A model generated the notes under the pieces. The model had not been told where the DNA came from. It searched no databases and worked only from the letters and a program-made list of their open reading frames with translations. This document shows positions 43,801-58,800 of a stretch of 64,000 nt of DNA, in pieces. The DNA comes from Seriola aureovittata. Lineage: Eukaryota; Chordata; Actinopteri; Carangiformes; Carangidae. Every line of letters begins with the position of its first letter. Positions within the stretch are counted from its first letter, which is position 1. The position numbers and the translations under genes are program-made. Where the stretch lies: the NCBI RefSeq assembly GCF_021018895.1, contig NC_079382.1:17808501-17872500 (forward strand), read 5' to 3'.

Positions 43801-46800
43801 TCCTGATGGCCTCTCTCAGACTGTCTCTGTTAGATTTCTTAGTACGTTCGTCCAATAAAGCATATGGCACCAAGCGAGGGTTACGTCTGCTCTTCAAATC
43901 CTGACCCAAACCAAGAAAAGATAATAATTCAAGAAAGTAAATATGTTAATAGAATATACACAATTACGTAGGTACAAATAAAAGAAGTAAAGCAATCTAG
44001 CTGAGGTTTTCATTGTGGATTGTCATTTATTGTAACTGTTAGTGTAATAGTTCATTTTATTTTCAAATCTAAAGCCAGTTCCTTCCTTGGGGAGAAAAAT
44101 TACATTTACCTGCTGGATGCCATAGGTCCATCCTTGTTTAATTCTGTCTTTGGCCCACACGTTGTGTGCATTCTCGGCCAGTTTATCAACTAGAACCTCC
44201 TGACCTGCGTTCAGTTTCACATCAGAGAGGTCCAGTGGCGCAGGCTTATATCCATTAGACATCATGTAGCTGCAGACAACATAACATGACAATTCCACAG
44301 GATGAAGATGACGGCACAGCATTGCAATATCTACACTGTTTCAACAAGACTTTTATTTGGTCACATACTATATATTCTGTAAATGTCATTTTTCTTTAGC
44401 TTTGCACCATTGTAATCTAAGAAATGATAAGATATGCAGGTAGTGTTATGATGAAATAAACTTTTAGCAGGATGTCGTACTCTTTGGGTAGTTTGATTTT
44501 CTTCAGATCCTCCTCAGCGTGAACATTGACCTGGGCAACATGGCATCCCAGTGCCAAGAGGGTCCTGAGGAAAAAAGAGAAGTATGAAACGAAAGCGAGA
44601 TAAAGACATAATGACATCAATACTCAAGCCCCATTACACTTTGTTAGATGACTATGTTTCATCACCAGCAAAATCCATTGAGAGACTGCTACATTTTTAA
44701 CACAGGTCATTAGTCACTGATAAATCGCAGTGAATCGATACAGTAACACTCTGAACAGCAGTCAGTCTTGGCTGTGTGGATCCACGGCAGCTGGTAGTAG
44801 TATGTAATTGACAAACTCCATACCCGATTGAAGCTCACCGTAACAGGAGATCGCTTTATTGAGCCAAGCCAAATGTTTTTACTGTGAGATGACTCAGTAG
44901 TTGGCTCAAATAAGCGTTGGACCCAAGATTTAAAAAAAAATCAATACTGGACTTCACTCAGAAGATGCAAGTCATTACAAGCTCTGCTTTAATCTTAGCC
45001 TTAATCTGCTCTCGCACTGCATTCTGCAGGGAGCAGGGGCCATTCCACAAATAGGTAATTGGATTATTTAGCAAACCGCATTGCCTTACTTAAGTGTTTC
45101 ACTGGACATCTGCAGGTTGTAGTTCCTTTCAGTTTCAGGCAGCTTGGTAAAATCCACAAGGCAAGGGTGCTGCCTCTTGTTGTCATCACGAACCTGAAGG
45201 GAAAAGAGTCAGGTATCTTTACTGTATGTTTCATCTCACAACAACATCAACTGGACTCCTTTTCTTTCTCTTATAAGATTGTCTATCCATAACTGCCACA
45301 GGTTTAAAGGCAACAACACCCCAAAGGTAAACATGATTAAGCATGGCTTAATATTCAGAACATAAAAATACTGAAACAGCAGCTGAATCTATTTACAGTG
45401 GATGTTGGCAGATTTATATTGGTTTGTTTTCCACTTGGACTACTTCAAGCCTCAGGTGTTGATTTTTTAATGAAACCGAGACAAGCCTGAATAAGCTCAA
45501 AGAAGAGAGCCGCAGTAGCAAGAGGCTCAGCTGTCTGTACGAGAGAGTTGACTTGAGAGAAATTTACTGCTGCGCCCAGACTCTTAACATTACGCTCCAA
45601 GTGACTCCTTTTACTGATATTGCTCTATCTACTGTTGACAAAGGTTAAATACAACTGAGGTGCACAAAAGGTATGAGCAATATATACTAAGGCCGTGCAC
45701 TCACACAGAAAACAATGAAGCCATATCCAACTTTATTATCATTGTCTGCCAAGTATCTGCTACTTGTCCAAAGAGGCTTCTGTCTTGGATTCAGCATGTG
45801 ATAAAGGCTTGTTAAAGCAAAATTAAATACCAAGCAGCTGTTAAACTGGTAAACTGGCAACCCCCCCCCCCCCCTTAAACACAGTTTTCTCCTACTGTTA
45901 ATTAATGTGGATGTCATACTCGTGGAGGGAGACACTCATTAAGTTTTTGTTAAATGGCCGCTATGGCAACAGCCTCAGTGGGAAATGATTCTGTGATAAC
46001 CACCACAGTACAAAAGAGGCAGCGTGTGTGATCAGACTTCTAACAGTCTGTCTGTTCTGCAGTGAACAGGAAGAGTGACTGACAGCGAAGTGATTGGGGC
46101 GAGTTAGAGAGAAACTGTAGAAACGGGGGATTAAAACATCTTCGGGGTACTGGATGTTAACTGCAGTTAACTACCTAACCCTGAACAATATGTTTGAGCA
46201 TCCAAATAAAAATTAAGCAACTTCCCATCTGACAAACCAGCTTTATAATAACAGAATCATTTACGTTGTACTAACTACATTTGACATTACTGTCGTCAAA
46301 AAGGGATATTTTTGCTGCTTTTTAGTATCAAAAAAGCAAACCTTCAACTTAAAAAAACATACTGAAACACTGGAGATTTCATTTTTTTTGTTGTTTTATT
46401 AACCATTAATAGATCTGCTCTCTGTTTATTTTAAATATGGATGTTTTGCGGAATGGATTCTAAAAATATAATTTGGGCAACAAAACCTCTATTTTCTACT
46501 CAAGTGTATAATCATCATCTTATTCGCATTTTTTTTTTCAAGTTTCTCTCTGCTTTCTATCACATAAAGCATTTACTGAGCTGTGGTTGCTGCAAGAGTG
46601 AAAGAAGCTGGAAACACACTACCTTAACACATTAACATAATGTCCAGGTGAAAACACCTTTGAAAGAAACCAGCTATTTTTTGGTGAAAATCATTCAAAT
46701 TTCTTTCCTTCCCTCATTCTATCCATCCTTCCGGTCTACTTTTCCTTGTTTCCTTTATTTCCTCCTTTGCCTGATCTGAAAGCAGGAAGACCACCCAAAC

Positions 46801-49800
46801 TGAAGAAACATTTTCACCCATCAGCAGAACTAAACTCTCTCAACTTCTTCATAAAGATTACTTTGGGTTTTTAAATACATCTTACTGCTAATTCCTGTTA
46901 TGAGATACACAAGTTAATGGCACATTAACACACATTTTACTGGAGATGGCTGGAGTTTACCATTGTCACTCACCTTTTCCAAATACACCCAGTTTGTTTT
47001 TTGTGTTGAAAGTGATGGTGAATAGCAGGTTTACCTTGCCGTAGGTCCAGCCCAGTTCAATCTTGTTCATCCCCCACAGTTCATGAATGTTTTCTGCCAG
47101 CTTGTCCCGGACGTTGTCCAGGTGAGGGGGAAGAACAATCTGCAGAGAGAGAAGGGAAACAGATGGTTGGATGATAAAAAAAAAAAAAAAAGACAGACAA
47201 TGGGCCAACAAACGAAAACTCTCATTTTTTTTCTCCTAACTATGCAATTGTTATATTACTGGGGATTGTACAAACCATCACATTATTTTGGCTTTGTTTA
47301 ACTGTAGAGAGTATGCAGCTATTCTGCATTTGTGCTTCTCAGTATCTACAGCACTGAATACTATATAACCAGCATGTAACATAAACTAAATGAAACCCAA
47401 TGGCTTAAACATAACAGGATTAATTTTCTTTTCAAACTATTCTTTAAGGAGGAGCAGACCACCAATAGTATTGAATTACAGACCACGATTAATGCTGAAT
47501 GTGACTGGTAAATGTTAAAACTCTTTGAATTTAGTATCTACACTAAGCAGAGAGACCATGCAACAGCGAGTGCATGGATGAGGCAACGTCCTGAATTTAT
47601 CTGCTGGAATGCACACGTCACGCTCTCATGTGCACCCCAAATGACAGGCAGACAGAGACGGTAAGAACTTTATGGGTTAGACTGGCCCACCAAGTAACTA
47701 CAATTGCACTGTTTTGACTATAATGTATATCTAAGACTATATTTGATTCTCCAGTGCTGGCACAGCGTTATAACGAAGTATGGAGATAGGTCTGGCCATG
47801 CGAGACTACAGTTGATTAACATTATGTTTTTTTTTTTTTTTTTTTTTTTAAATACAATTTATAAATCCTATCCTTACCTGGGTGGTATCAACAGGAGTGG
47901 GGATGAAGGAAGCCTGAGAGAGGAACTGGGTGGTTCCCAGCAGATCACGGACCCCCTCGTGGTCTCTCTTGTACTCCTTCACAGGCTCCACATGCATCTT
48001 CTCTTTGGGCAACAGCGCCTCATAGCATGGAGAGTAACCAGCGGGCGGCAGGAACTTGAAATCTCCATGGCGCCCACCCAACAGGAAACGGACTCTGGGA
48101 TGAGAAGTTATATAATACTAAACTGTAGGTATTTAAAGAATGTCTTTTTAATTACTTTTTCAATAAACTTTGAAACCAGCACTTTTATTTTCTACCCAAA
48201 CAGTTTCAACAGACAGCACTCTACACCTGTGTCATTACATAATACCAAAGCTACAGTAAAGCCACCCAAAGGCAGGGATTATCTACCTTCTTATGCTGGC
48301 ATAAATCTTTCATTCACAAAATCATTTTGTACTTCATAACAGATAAAATGAATCTGATTAAAGTATAACAAATATAGGTGCGTTTTTTTTTTTTTTGTTT
48401 GTTTTTTTTTAAAGAAAAGATCAGTTTTCTACTAAATTTTTTTTCTATTGGTAGTTTTTGGCCTCATGATAATCCCTACCATGAGGTCAATTCAGCAACC
48501 TTTTAATTTAACACTACATCACTGCTTGATATCGCAAACCACAAAACACTGACAAACTGTAATTGCATCTCAAGTATAAAAACACTTGCAGCAAAAAATA
48601 AAAATGAGCATCTCTGTTGGGAATGCCACTTCATCTTGTTTCCTAATTATAAATGCAGAGCCTTACTTGACACCTGCAGAGAAGCTGACAACGGGGAAGA
48701 AGAATCCGTCTGTATTGAAGTCCTCGAACATGCCCTGGACAGGCTGCCCATTGATCCTGAAGGACATGCTGGGAGCGCCCAAATCCAGACAGCAGCTGAC
48801 CACATCATCTGAGTTCAGCAGGTGCTGGTTAATGGAGGCCACGGCCCTTGCGATTCGACCTGGACAACACCGGGCAGAAAAAATAGAGGGAGGATGGATG
48901 GCTGTTAGAGCTGCAAAGTCATAGTGAATGTAGGGCAGGATGATGGGCGAGGACAAGAGAGAGGAGCAGACATGGGTGATAAGTGCTTTAAAAGGGATGA
49001 CATGAAATGGATGAGGGGAGGTGATGGGTCTTTCAGTAGATTTAGAAAGGTATGGAGTTATTCTTTCAGGGTGAGAGCAGAAACAAGAGGGTATTCAAAG
49101 GACTTTAAGCATGAAACACCAAACTAACAGCTGGGTATATGAGTACATACTACTGACTAGTTATTTCCTCTTATGCAGGCAGAGAATGGGCTTTGCAGTG
49201 TTCAAGTGCAACTTAAGATGTAAGACATGTGAGTCAAAGTCCTTAGAGAAAGGTACAGTATGTGAAGAAGTGAAGGACGGGGGAGGGAACTACTCAAAGA
49301 GGAGTGTCAAGTGGAGGTTGGATGTAGGAACTTAATGTCAGTGTCAGTGCTATGACTTTGTCCTTCAGTATGTGAAGAATGAAAAAAACAACCTAGAGAG
49401 TGGACAAAGTCCTTCTAAGACTTTCTTTTAGAATTTCACACAGAAACTAACCGGGAATTGCTTCATTGCAGAGCTGCATATCAGTCTACTTTTTTTTTTT
49501 TTTTTTAATAAAGTTTACAATCAGAATTTCAACAATTTCATCACAACTGTCAGGACAATGCTGGTAACAAAATCATACAACACAACAACTGTCACATTGC
49601 ATTTTGATTCTAAATGTGATTTAGCTGTGGTTTATGCCAGGAAATATGAGATATCACCCTTTTCGAACAGAGCCTGACCTACTTTAAACCAGTGTAAAAA
49701 AACAACATACATTAATCTCTCTTGTGAAATAACCACAACTGATCTAACTTGGGCCAATGTAGGACTTCACCACTCATGCCAGGAAACTGATTGAAAAAAT

Positions 49801-52800
49801 AGGTTTTAAAGGTCTTTAAAAGTTGCCTTAATGAAGTTAGATCCACTAAAACCTTACAATTCCCAAGGAGCTACAACAAACACCAACTTGGTGACCAGTG
49901 ACACTTCTATATATACACACAAATGTACATATGTCTCCAATTGTGTCCAAGTTTCCAATCTCTGTCATGTATTCTAAAATCAGTTAGTAGTAAAACATTT
50001 AAGCTGAGATGCCTACCTGACCACAGGTGAAGTCCATCAAAGCTGTAGGAGTACAGGTCATCCCCGACGCCATTGCCTCCCCATCCCTCTCCTCCACCAG
50101 GGTACGGAGCGTAGCCTTTAGTGTTGGCCCAACCCACCCTCAGATGGGTCGGCTCTCCAGTGACAAAGTGGTCCACCTGGTCAATTACCAGCTCAAAATA
50201 CCACTTCTTGTACTGAGCTGAACCTTCAGCCATGCCCAGGAAGATGTTTGGTCTCATACTGGAGGTGAAAACAGAGGATGAAGAAACTGTTATGATGCAA
50301 AGATGACAAGTTATGAGGGGATTTTCTGTTGAACCTAAAAAAAGGCACATTTTCTTATTTATTTCCTAATAGTGGCCCCATATTTCCTCCCATTAACCCA
50401 TTCAAAATGTCTAAAATGTTTGAGCCCATACTTATTTCAAAGCTGATGAATAAAATCATCAAGAGGCTGTATCAACACTTTCGTTACCTCTGAACATCAT
50501 TGACCAGTCGAGTCTGAAGCAGCAGGTCCCTTTTGGGAAGAAGGTTGTCACAGATCAGATTCTGATTGGCTCTCACTGCCACGCCATTACAAACACAGAG
50601 GGAACACAACACATCCAGAATCTGAAAGAGAGAGAAAAACATTAGATAACAATTGTGACAGGCATTTTTTATTGCTTTCTTTTGTTTTATAAATGTGCTG
50701 CACAGATTCAAGTGCATTCAAAAACCCCAGCATAGAAATTCAGACCTTATTTCTCATTTACATCAAGAGCTATTCTCTAAAAGTTGCAGGTCTTGTAGCA
50801 GAGACCTGTGTAAAGTGCTCTCAAGTCAACAGGGCTGTAGACTTCCACCTGTCACTCATGATCAACAGCTGTTGTTTACGAGAATGCCCTTTCATGCCTG
50901 TACAATTTATGGAGTAAATATTAAGAGTCTGTGACATTTAATGCTGCATGTAAAACACATGGCTGGAATGTCAATAAACACAAGACAAACATAAATCATT
51001 TGATATGAGGCCTCAGTCACAGCCATGATAAAAATTTAAATGCATTGGATCTTTTTAGAGTTCCAGCTTTTCAGGTCGACTTTTAAACAACATTTGAAGT
51101 TTTATGAACTGATATGTAAATTCTTTCTCAGGCTCTAGCGTCTGTGTAGTGGGTTTAGCTTTGTTGTCATCACCCAGTAGAGAAGGAAAAAAGGATTTGG
51201 AGGCCCAGAAAAGAGCTAATGTCTGCCACTGTGGGCTTAACAGTCAAATTCTGTTTTGTCTTCTGGGATTGCACTTGAACTTGAAGAAGAATAAAAAACA
51301 AAAATTTCACTCAAATAGGATTAGAATTAAGTAGAAACCTCATGAAATTCCCTACATTTTACAAAACACTTTTACATACAAAAACATTGCTGAAATCACT
51401 AGTGCCACAGGAAGCTTTGTACAAGATATTTGTATTTTACAGCTGGGTAGGACATGTTTTGATTTACCAAGGCAAAACCCGAAGTTCAACAAGTTGGAAT
51501 TCACCTGTTCCCCTGCTTAGCATTTCTTAACCATGCTAGCAGTGCGGCTCTTAAGATGGAAATCTCAAACTGTCTGCGAGTCCCACAATTTGGTTTAGAG
51601 TAAAATATCTCAGCAGGATGCAGAAGCTTCAAAATTGGTACAAGCTTTCCCTAATGACTAACAGCACCCTGTTACTAATAAATGTCAGCATGTTACACTT
51701 AACATGTTACCATACTATATGTGAGCTATGCATGATAAAAACTCAGCATTTATTGCATTAGGTTAATCTAACCTGCTAGGGTTAGCATGCAAACATCCTG
51801 TGCATAGTAACTGTACACATGTTAACATGCCAACTTTAGCATCAAGGTCAAAATGCAGCCAAGATTTATGAAAGCTGAGCCAAGTGAGAAAACACCTTCA
51901 GGCCAACCTTAACTTATAAAATTCTTGTCACTGAAGGCAGTGTTAGCAAAGTTGCGTCTCCTTTTTTTCATCCATTCAACAATTTGTTTTTATGCAGCCT
52001 CACTGCCTGTTAGCATTACATTTTATATTACTATTGTTGTTACTGCCGCTACTATCACTATTGGCTCTATATAAATAAAAATTGACTTGACTATATTGTT
52101 AGTCTTGGTAACAATGACACTATCACAATCAATAATTATACATGGAGTTGAATGTGCTCACAATAGAAATTAATGTTAGTAACTATTTAGTCTGAAATAT
52201 ACAATTTGCTAATATTTATGCGCTCATATTTCTGCCCACCTTATGGTTGCGTCCATGCTTGTAGAGCAAAGAGATGATGGATTTAATGTGCCCTCTCTGG
52301 ATGATGTTCAGAGCCTCTGGGCTTTCTACCAAGATACAGTGGAGGACTTCCAGGATTCCTAAGAGGTCACACAAAATATTTGTTATCATCAGAACAAATG
52401 TATATCAAATAGACAAGATCTTAGCCTCAGTTGAGCATTTTTTCTGACACTCAGTGTAATGCTATCAGTGTTTGGGGCTTTTTCCAAACTTTCAAAAAAG
52501 GATCAGAAGAAAAGTGTTTCCCATGATACCTGATGAAGATTCCAATCTCTCCAGTTTGCTGATCAACCAGTCCAAGTTGCGGGAAAACTGGGTGCAGTTG
52601 TTCCTGTTACCACGAATCAGTGAGGCTGAAAAAAGAACAAAGATTTTACAAGGTTTAATGAAAATACACACAAGGTTTAGCAAAGACATGAATGATATGA
52701 TTAGAGGTGTAAAATCAGATCCAGGCAGCTTACTGGAATGGATGTTGCAGACACTTTGACATTTAATGAAAAGCAGTCCACCATTTTCCAGTGAACATAA

Positions 52801-55800
52801 AGTAATTGTCTGACATCTTTAATCCACAGGTAGATATTAAAATTCATTAAATCTTTGAAAACCACCTGACACCTACTGTAATGAAGTCTTTGTAATAGAA
52901 AATAAACGTGATAGACTTTGAAGCCACAGTGAAGTCAGGAGCTCTATGCTCTATAAAAAGTTGAGGTGTGTTCCTTGTGCCCTTTCTCTGACACCGTGGT
53001 GACATTAAGGAGCCTCCTTATTGCTTTACCATCTCATTTTTCACCATTAGGATTCAGGGACACAAGACAGATAATGCCCATGAAACAATTTAACAGCACT
53101 TTGTGCCAAAGGAATAATGATGGGTGTTGAATATCTTTTAATTCTGCCTTTTCAGGAAAGCTGTCTCTCAATACAAGCGCATGGGTAGAGCCACAGCACA
53201 AGGCAAGGGCAACGTTCACTGTGAACAATGTGCATGTGAAATTTAAAGTCAGAGACAGAGGAGAACCTGAGGCTAAATTATTGTTACATTAGCATACACA
53301 GCATTAAGCAATACAGAAGACAAAGGTTTTGGTAATAATAATTCTTGCAACATATTAATGAAGGCAACCAAATGTGAGACCGTTTGCTTTTGAATCCAGG
53401 ACCAAGAAACCTATCTCATTAAAAAAAGCTGTGCTGGTTCTATGACCGAAACATGCACTTTTTCATCTGCACATAGAATAAATTATATAAAATATCTGTA
53501 ATTGCTTATACATGCCTAAGCAATAATACATACTAGTAACTTAACACCCCCTGAAAATCTTTTTTTTTATCTGACCCCCTGTGGTTAAACTTGCTGCAGT
53601 GTACTACAGGACCCTGTGACATCACTAGAGGATGTGGTTACAGGTGCAAAAGAGCACACTTCTAAATCACGCCCAGGGGTCTGGTCAGAGGTGAAACAGA
53701 CTGTTTGTTTATCTCTAATACAATATAGCTATGTGCTCATGGAAAATACTCCTAAATTAACTGGATCCATGTAAATTCACAAATTATCAACATAAAAATA
53801 TCACAATTTTTAAATAGCTGATATAACCAGTTTTAATTTTTAAACACTGTAAATTCAGCACCCTATTTGCAGTGCTCTGGAAAGAGTTAAATTTGGCCTT
53901 GGAGCCCCAAAACCAATGATTTACTATGATGGATGAATTTGATGTCCATGTCCTCATCATTAAATAGGTAAGCTGACCACCTCGGTATTTAACTTACACT
54001 AAATTACTATTGTACTTTACTTTAAAACAGATCAGCAGTTATTATGGAGAGCAGAGGAGGTCAGGACAACCAAGGGTGCTGCACAATTCATCATGCAAAA
54101 CTCACTTCACCAGACTGCCTTTGCATCATGGTGGGTGACCCATCCACAGGGAAGGCTAGAGTGAAATCCGAGGAGTGTATTTGTGGGTTTTGTGGGTGTG
54201 TGTGTGTGTGTATGTGTGTGTGTGTGTGTGTAATGTTGTGCATGTGGGAGTACATGCTGGGGAGGTGATGATGAATATAAGGGCAGTCAAGGTGAGCCGA
54301 GGGGAAGCTGTTGATGGGAAAGCTCCAATGACAGCAAAACAAACTACCTAAGAAAAAGCTGTCCAAAATAAAACTTTTTCAGGGTCAAATCTTTAGTATT
54401 CATGACTCAACACAGGCCCCGACAGAACAGGATAATGCCAGCACCTGTGATGGCTGGCATTTTGTTAACGATGCCATCATTTCTTCAAATATTCAGCTGA
54501 ATGCTTTGTAATGTGTCCACACTGCTTTGAGAGAAGGATGTGACCTAGATGGAAGGCAGGGAAGATTGCACAAGAAGCATACAAGAAGGCATTCTGTTTT
54601 TGCTTCCCTCTCCACTCCCTTGTCACAAATAATAACAAATGAATGTCATGTAAAGGCTGTCAGCAGCTGTGAACTCCAGATGTGGCATACAGAAAACAAG
54701 AGGAGTGGAGGGAGTTTATGGAGGAGAAAGGAAAGAACAAAGGAGGAGAGGAAAACAGGGGAGAGAAGTGTAGAGTGTGAAGTGTAAAGGAGAAAAGGAG
54801 GATTCAGTGAAGACACTGTGGGAAGATTAATACTGCATGTCTACCCAGGGTCAACAGCTGACAGCGTTGACAGAAGATGTGGATATTTCATGTGATCCAT
54901 CACTCAGGCCTGCTTACCCAGGAGCTCATAGAGGAGGTTGAGAATGTCCTTCCAGGCAGCGCCCGCCTCCTCCCCAGCCATCTCTCCAAAGTGGGCAGCA
55001 CTGTTGTAGAGGTTCATTCGGTCAATGCATTTGGACAAGAGGGCCAGCATCCCCTGAGAAAATAAAAGAAAAGCAATGTTATTGACATGAATATCCTGAG
55101 ATTCCCGTCATGACACCAGAAGCATATTCCTTAAACTGCCATCTAAACTGAAGCTGCTGCAATGGGTAAAATAAGTATCTTTTGGCTTGTCAAGAATTAA
55201 AATTACCCTCACATACTAACTTCAAAATCAACATGAGCTTGATTCCTACGCTCTCACCTCCTCTTTGAAGAGATCTTGGCGTTTGATGAGTGAGCGGAGA
55301 CGACACTGTTTCTCCTCGTGCTCCAACTCCGAGTCGGGCTGTTTGAAGTACTGGATCAGATCGTTCAGTGTCTGCAGCACCTCTTCAACGTACCCAGCCA
55401 CCGCTGTAGACACGCCCTCCACAGTACTGTCCAAGGCTCTGGAGGGAAGAAAAGGGAAGGTCAAAACTTGAAATAGACAAAGCAAGAATTAACATTGTCT
55501 AAATGTTTTGTCAACCCGTCATTACTTTATGAAGTTGGTGAAGAGAAATGTGGTGTTACGGATGATGCGTGCAGCCCGAGACTCTTCATGCTGGCAGCGC
55601 TGCAGGGTCAGCCCATCGTCCATGTGGCCCTCAGAATGTAGACAGGCCTAGACCAGGAAACATAAATACACATTTTACTAATACAGAAGAAACTACATAC
55701 TGAACAACAACAACACAATCAGTTTTATAAAGCAACAATACAGCCAGGCATCTATAATCGTCCATTTGTCCAATCAGCGTTGTCAAACTTTATCTGAATA

Positions 55801-58800
55801 ATATCCGTGCTACAAATAAGTGGATGATAAACTTTATACACATTTTTACAGCAACTACAGTTAATGGAAGACACAAGCATATATTATACAAGATATTGAC
55901 CAAGAAGCTACACGAATAAGAGAAGCCATTTCAGGATGTAATGGCTAAGTGTGAAGTGTGAGTCTCCTGTAACTTCCTTGTCTACACCACCACAGCTCAG
56001 TGAAACCTGACTCACTGTAATCAGACAGCATAATCAAGAAGAGGGAGGGGGTGAAAAGATTTAAGTGTAGACTAAGCATCACCTCCAACATGTCAGGTGC
56101 ATTGGCGTGTTGCCAAGGCTGCAGGGACTGCCTGGCACCAGCGCGAGGTGGCATTCAATGTCCCTGGAGACATGCCCAGTGATGAGCAGAGTTTGTGTGC
56201 CGCCCTAATCCCCCCCCAGTCTCACCCAAAACTAACTGTCACCCTCCACGTGGCCCATTATCACATTTAAATGGGTTGCTACATCATTTACGCTGGATGG
56301 GTGGGCGTCAGGAGAGAGGAGCTGTGTCAAGAATATTGAGGGTAGAAGATGTTTTTAAGTAAAGAGAAAGATAAATATTTGCCTGGGTGGGGGAGGTGTT
56401 TAAACGGCCATATAACCCACTGGTTTGACTGGGTGTGATTTACTACCATGCACATAGGCTTCGAGGTGTTACAGACAAGCAATAGCAGGCATTCCGGACC
56501 TTACAGTTAACACATAGGTACACCAATGCCAGATATGATATACATAGTTATCAGTATCACTATGCAACAGAGCAATGATTGATTCATAATTTGCCAACAG
56601 GATGCTTTCAGTCTGATTAGCCTGCAACAGATTAGCATGTCCAGAAGACCACAACTAATTGTGATTTATGGGAACAGAAACCAGGGTTGCAATATTTTGA
56701 ACAGTATTTTCCATGCATTCAAAATCACAGCAAAATAATAGAGAAGTTATGTTCATGTCTAACAAATGTCTCACCACTGCAACAGTATTTTTTTCTAACA
56801 AGCTCAAGTGGGCCGGGCACTTGTCTGTGCATAGCTGAATGGAAATTCATATGCGAGTAAATGTTAGTACAATTGGAGCTTCGAAATAAAAGTTTTATCG
56901 TATTTACCCGTCTTTTCAGGGGTCCTAGGCGAGACGATTTGGCATCAGGTGCCAGGTAAGACAGCCATAGTCCTGTCGCCAGATGCATGATGAAGCAGAC
57001 AGAGTCTCCATACTTGATCTCTGGTACTCCCATGCCATCAATGTCCCTCTTTGGGCCCGAGTCACCCTTTTCCTATAGTGGTCACATTGAGAGGCACATA
57101 CCCACGTTAGCAAATGCATGCACAGAGAAAGGAAGCACATGCACACACAGAGACACCAACTCACAGCCATGAACATGTGACAAATGAAGATATATTGTGA
57201 TTAGATATTAATTAGAGAGGCAGGTTGAGGAGAATGCATTTACTGGTCTGCTGGGAGGTTGCCGCCAGCCTCATTAGCTCTGCTGCGTTTCTGGCTAAGG
57301 AGAGATGGAGCAATGCAACTGATTGCAGTCGACAGCAAGTAGCGGGAAACACATTAATGCCAATGTTCAACATGGCACAGCATTGACCTTTTTAGATACA
57401 GGAACCAACTGCCACTGGGTTGCATGTACAGTGGGTGGAAGGAGAGAGTTTCTATGCACTACAGTGTATTTATTTTTTCAAAACAACAAAACCTCCAGTA
57501 ATCCTAAAAAGCTTGTGGGTCCTGCAGGAATAGTGATTACTGAGGGCAATTACACTTTGTTGTCAGGCGTGGGATGGGTTGGAAAATTGAAGACTCAGAA
57601 GTGGACAGCTCTCAGGGGGGAATTTTATTCTGTACCTGTTGTAGATAAAAGGATATACAGGGACACAATGGTGCTCGGAAGGTGACTCATGCCATTGTTT
57701 TGTTTATGTGGCTGCAGCAATTCCAGGGTGGGATAATACTGTAGGATTACTTATGCAATAAACAGTAAATCCAGAAAATCAACTATAGAGGTTATCACAA
57801 ATTTAAGACAGATCCCTACAGGTGAATGAGGCTCAAAACAAAAATGTACACATAAAAACATTAGCCTATTGTGTTGAGATTCATCCAGGTCTAATTTTGA
57901 TAGACAATAGATTTAGGTGGAGGCTCTGAAACAGTTAAGAGGAAATAATTGGCTCAATTTGCAAAGTCATGGGATCACAATAAGATGGCAAGAAATCAAA
58001 TCACCTGTGTTGAAACTGCACAATTTACAAGTAAACACAACATATCTGAGCATCAATAAAATATCTATTCTCAGTCTGAATTTCAAGTAAGCCATGTGCT
58101 CCTTTCTCAGTTATTTTTGGCAGTGAGACTTTATTTTTGGAATGCACACCATTAAAACAGAAGAACTGAAACACCCTCAGAGTGTGAGAGAGCGAGAGAG
58201 AGAGTTCAAAACAAAGTGTGGGATAAAAAGGATGGGTAATTAGGGGAAAGAAAAAAGCAAAGGCAAATGAAGGAACACAAAGTATCCTGAAATTCCCCAT
58301 ATGGATTACATTGAATCTTAATACTGTAGTTGTGATGAAAGTGTCCCTTCCCCTCCTAATTGAAAATGGCTATAACCCAGCCAGCAGCAATTAAGCCAGT
58401 TGACAACATGAATGCTTGCTCCAGCATTTACAGTGCTGTCTACTCAGCAGCTGTGAAAAGGTCAATTTATGGTGGCAAGCCATGCGCTCATTGAGAGCTT
58501 ACAGCCCCATCTCAGGAGTCTCTGATGAAGTGGTCAGGGGAAAGATATTTTGAATCCTCTTTTAATGAGGTAAGTTGACCAAGAGCAATTATTTACATTA
58601 ACAGGGTAGCTTTCTGGTGATGTAACTGCCTTGCTCAAAGGGCACATCAGAGCTAGTTGTAAAAAAAGAATAATTAAATGATATCTGTACAGGGATAGAA
58701 AGCACCAACCTTGGAGGCCCTAAAGCAGAAGGCAGTGGCTGTGGTGTCGGACTTTTCTCTGTCCTGCAGGACCAGTCCACGGTCCTCGGTCAGGGCCAGG

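Noticed and set aside
47704..48339. 211-codon plus-strand open frame
   Set aside because: It overlaps exon 20 of ryr3 in antisense; the open frame is a shadow of the real exon plus a T-tract read as phenylalanines.
53540..53720. Possible short interspersed repeat in intron 14
   Set aside because: A few words recall fish repeats, but no internal promoter boxes, tail or borders could be defined.
57323..57685. 120-codon open frame on the plus strand inside intron 10
   Set aside because: No recognised domain, antisense to ryr3, no promoter or exon-like context, and composition like the surrounding intron.
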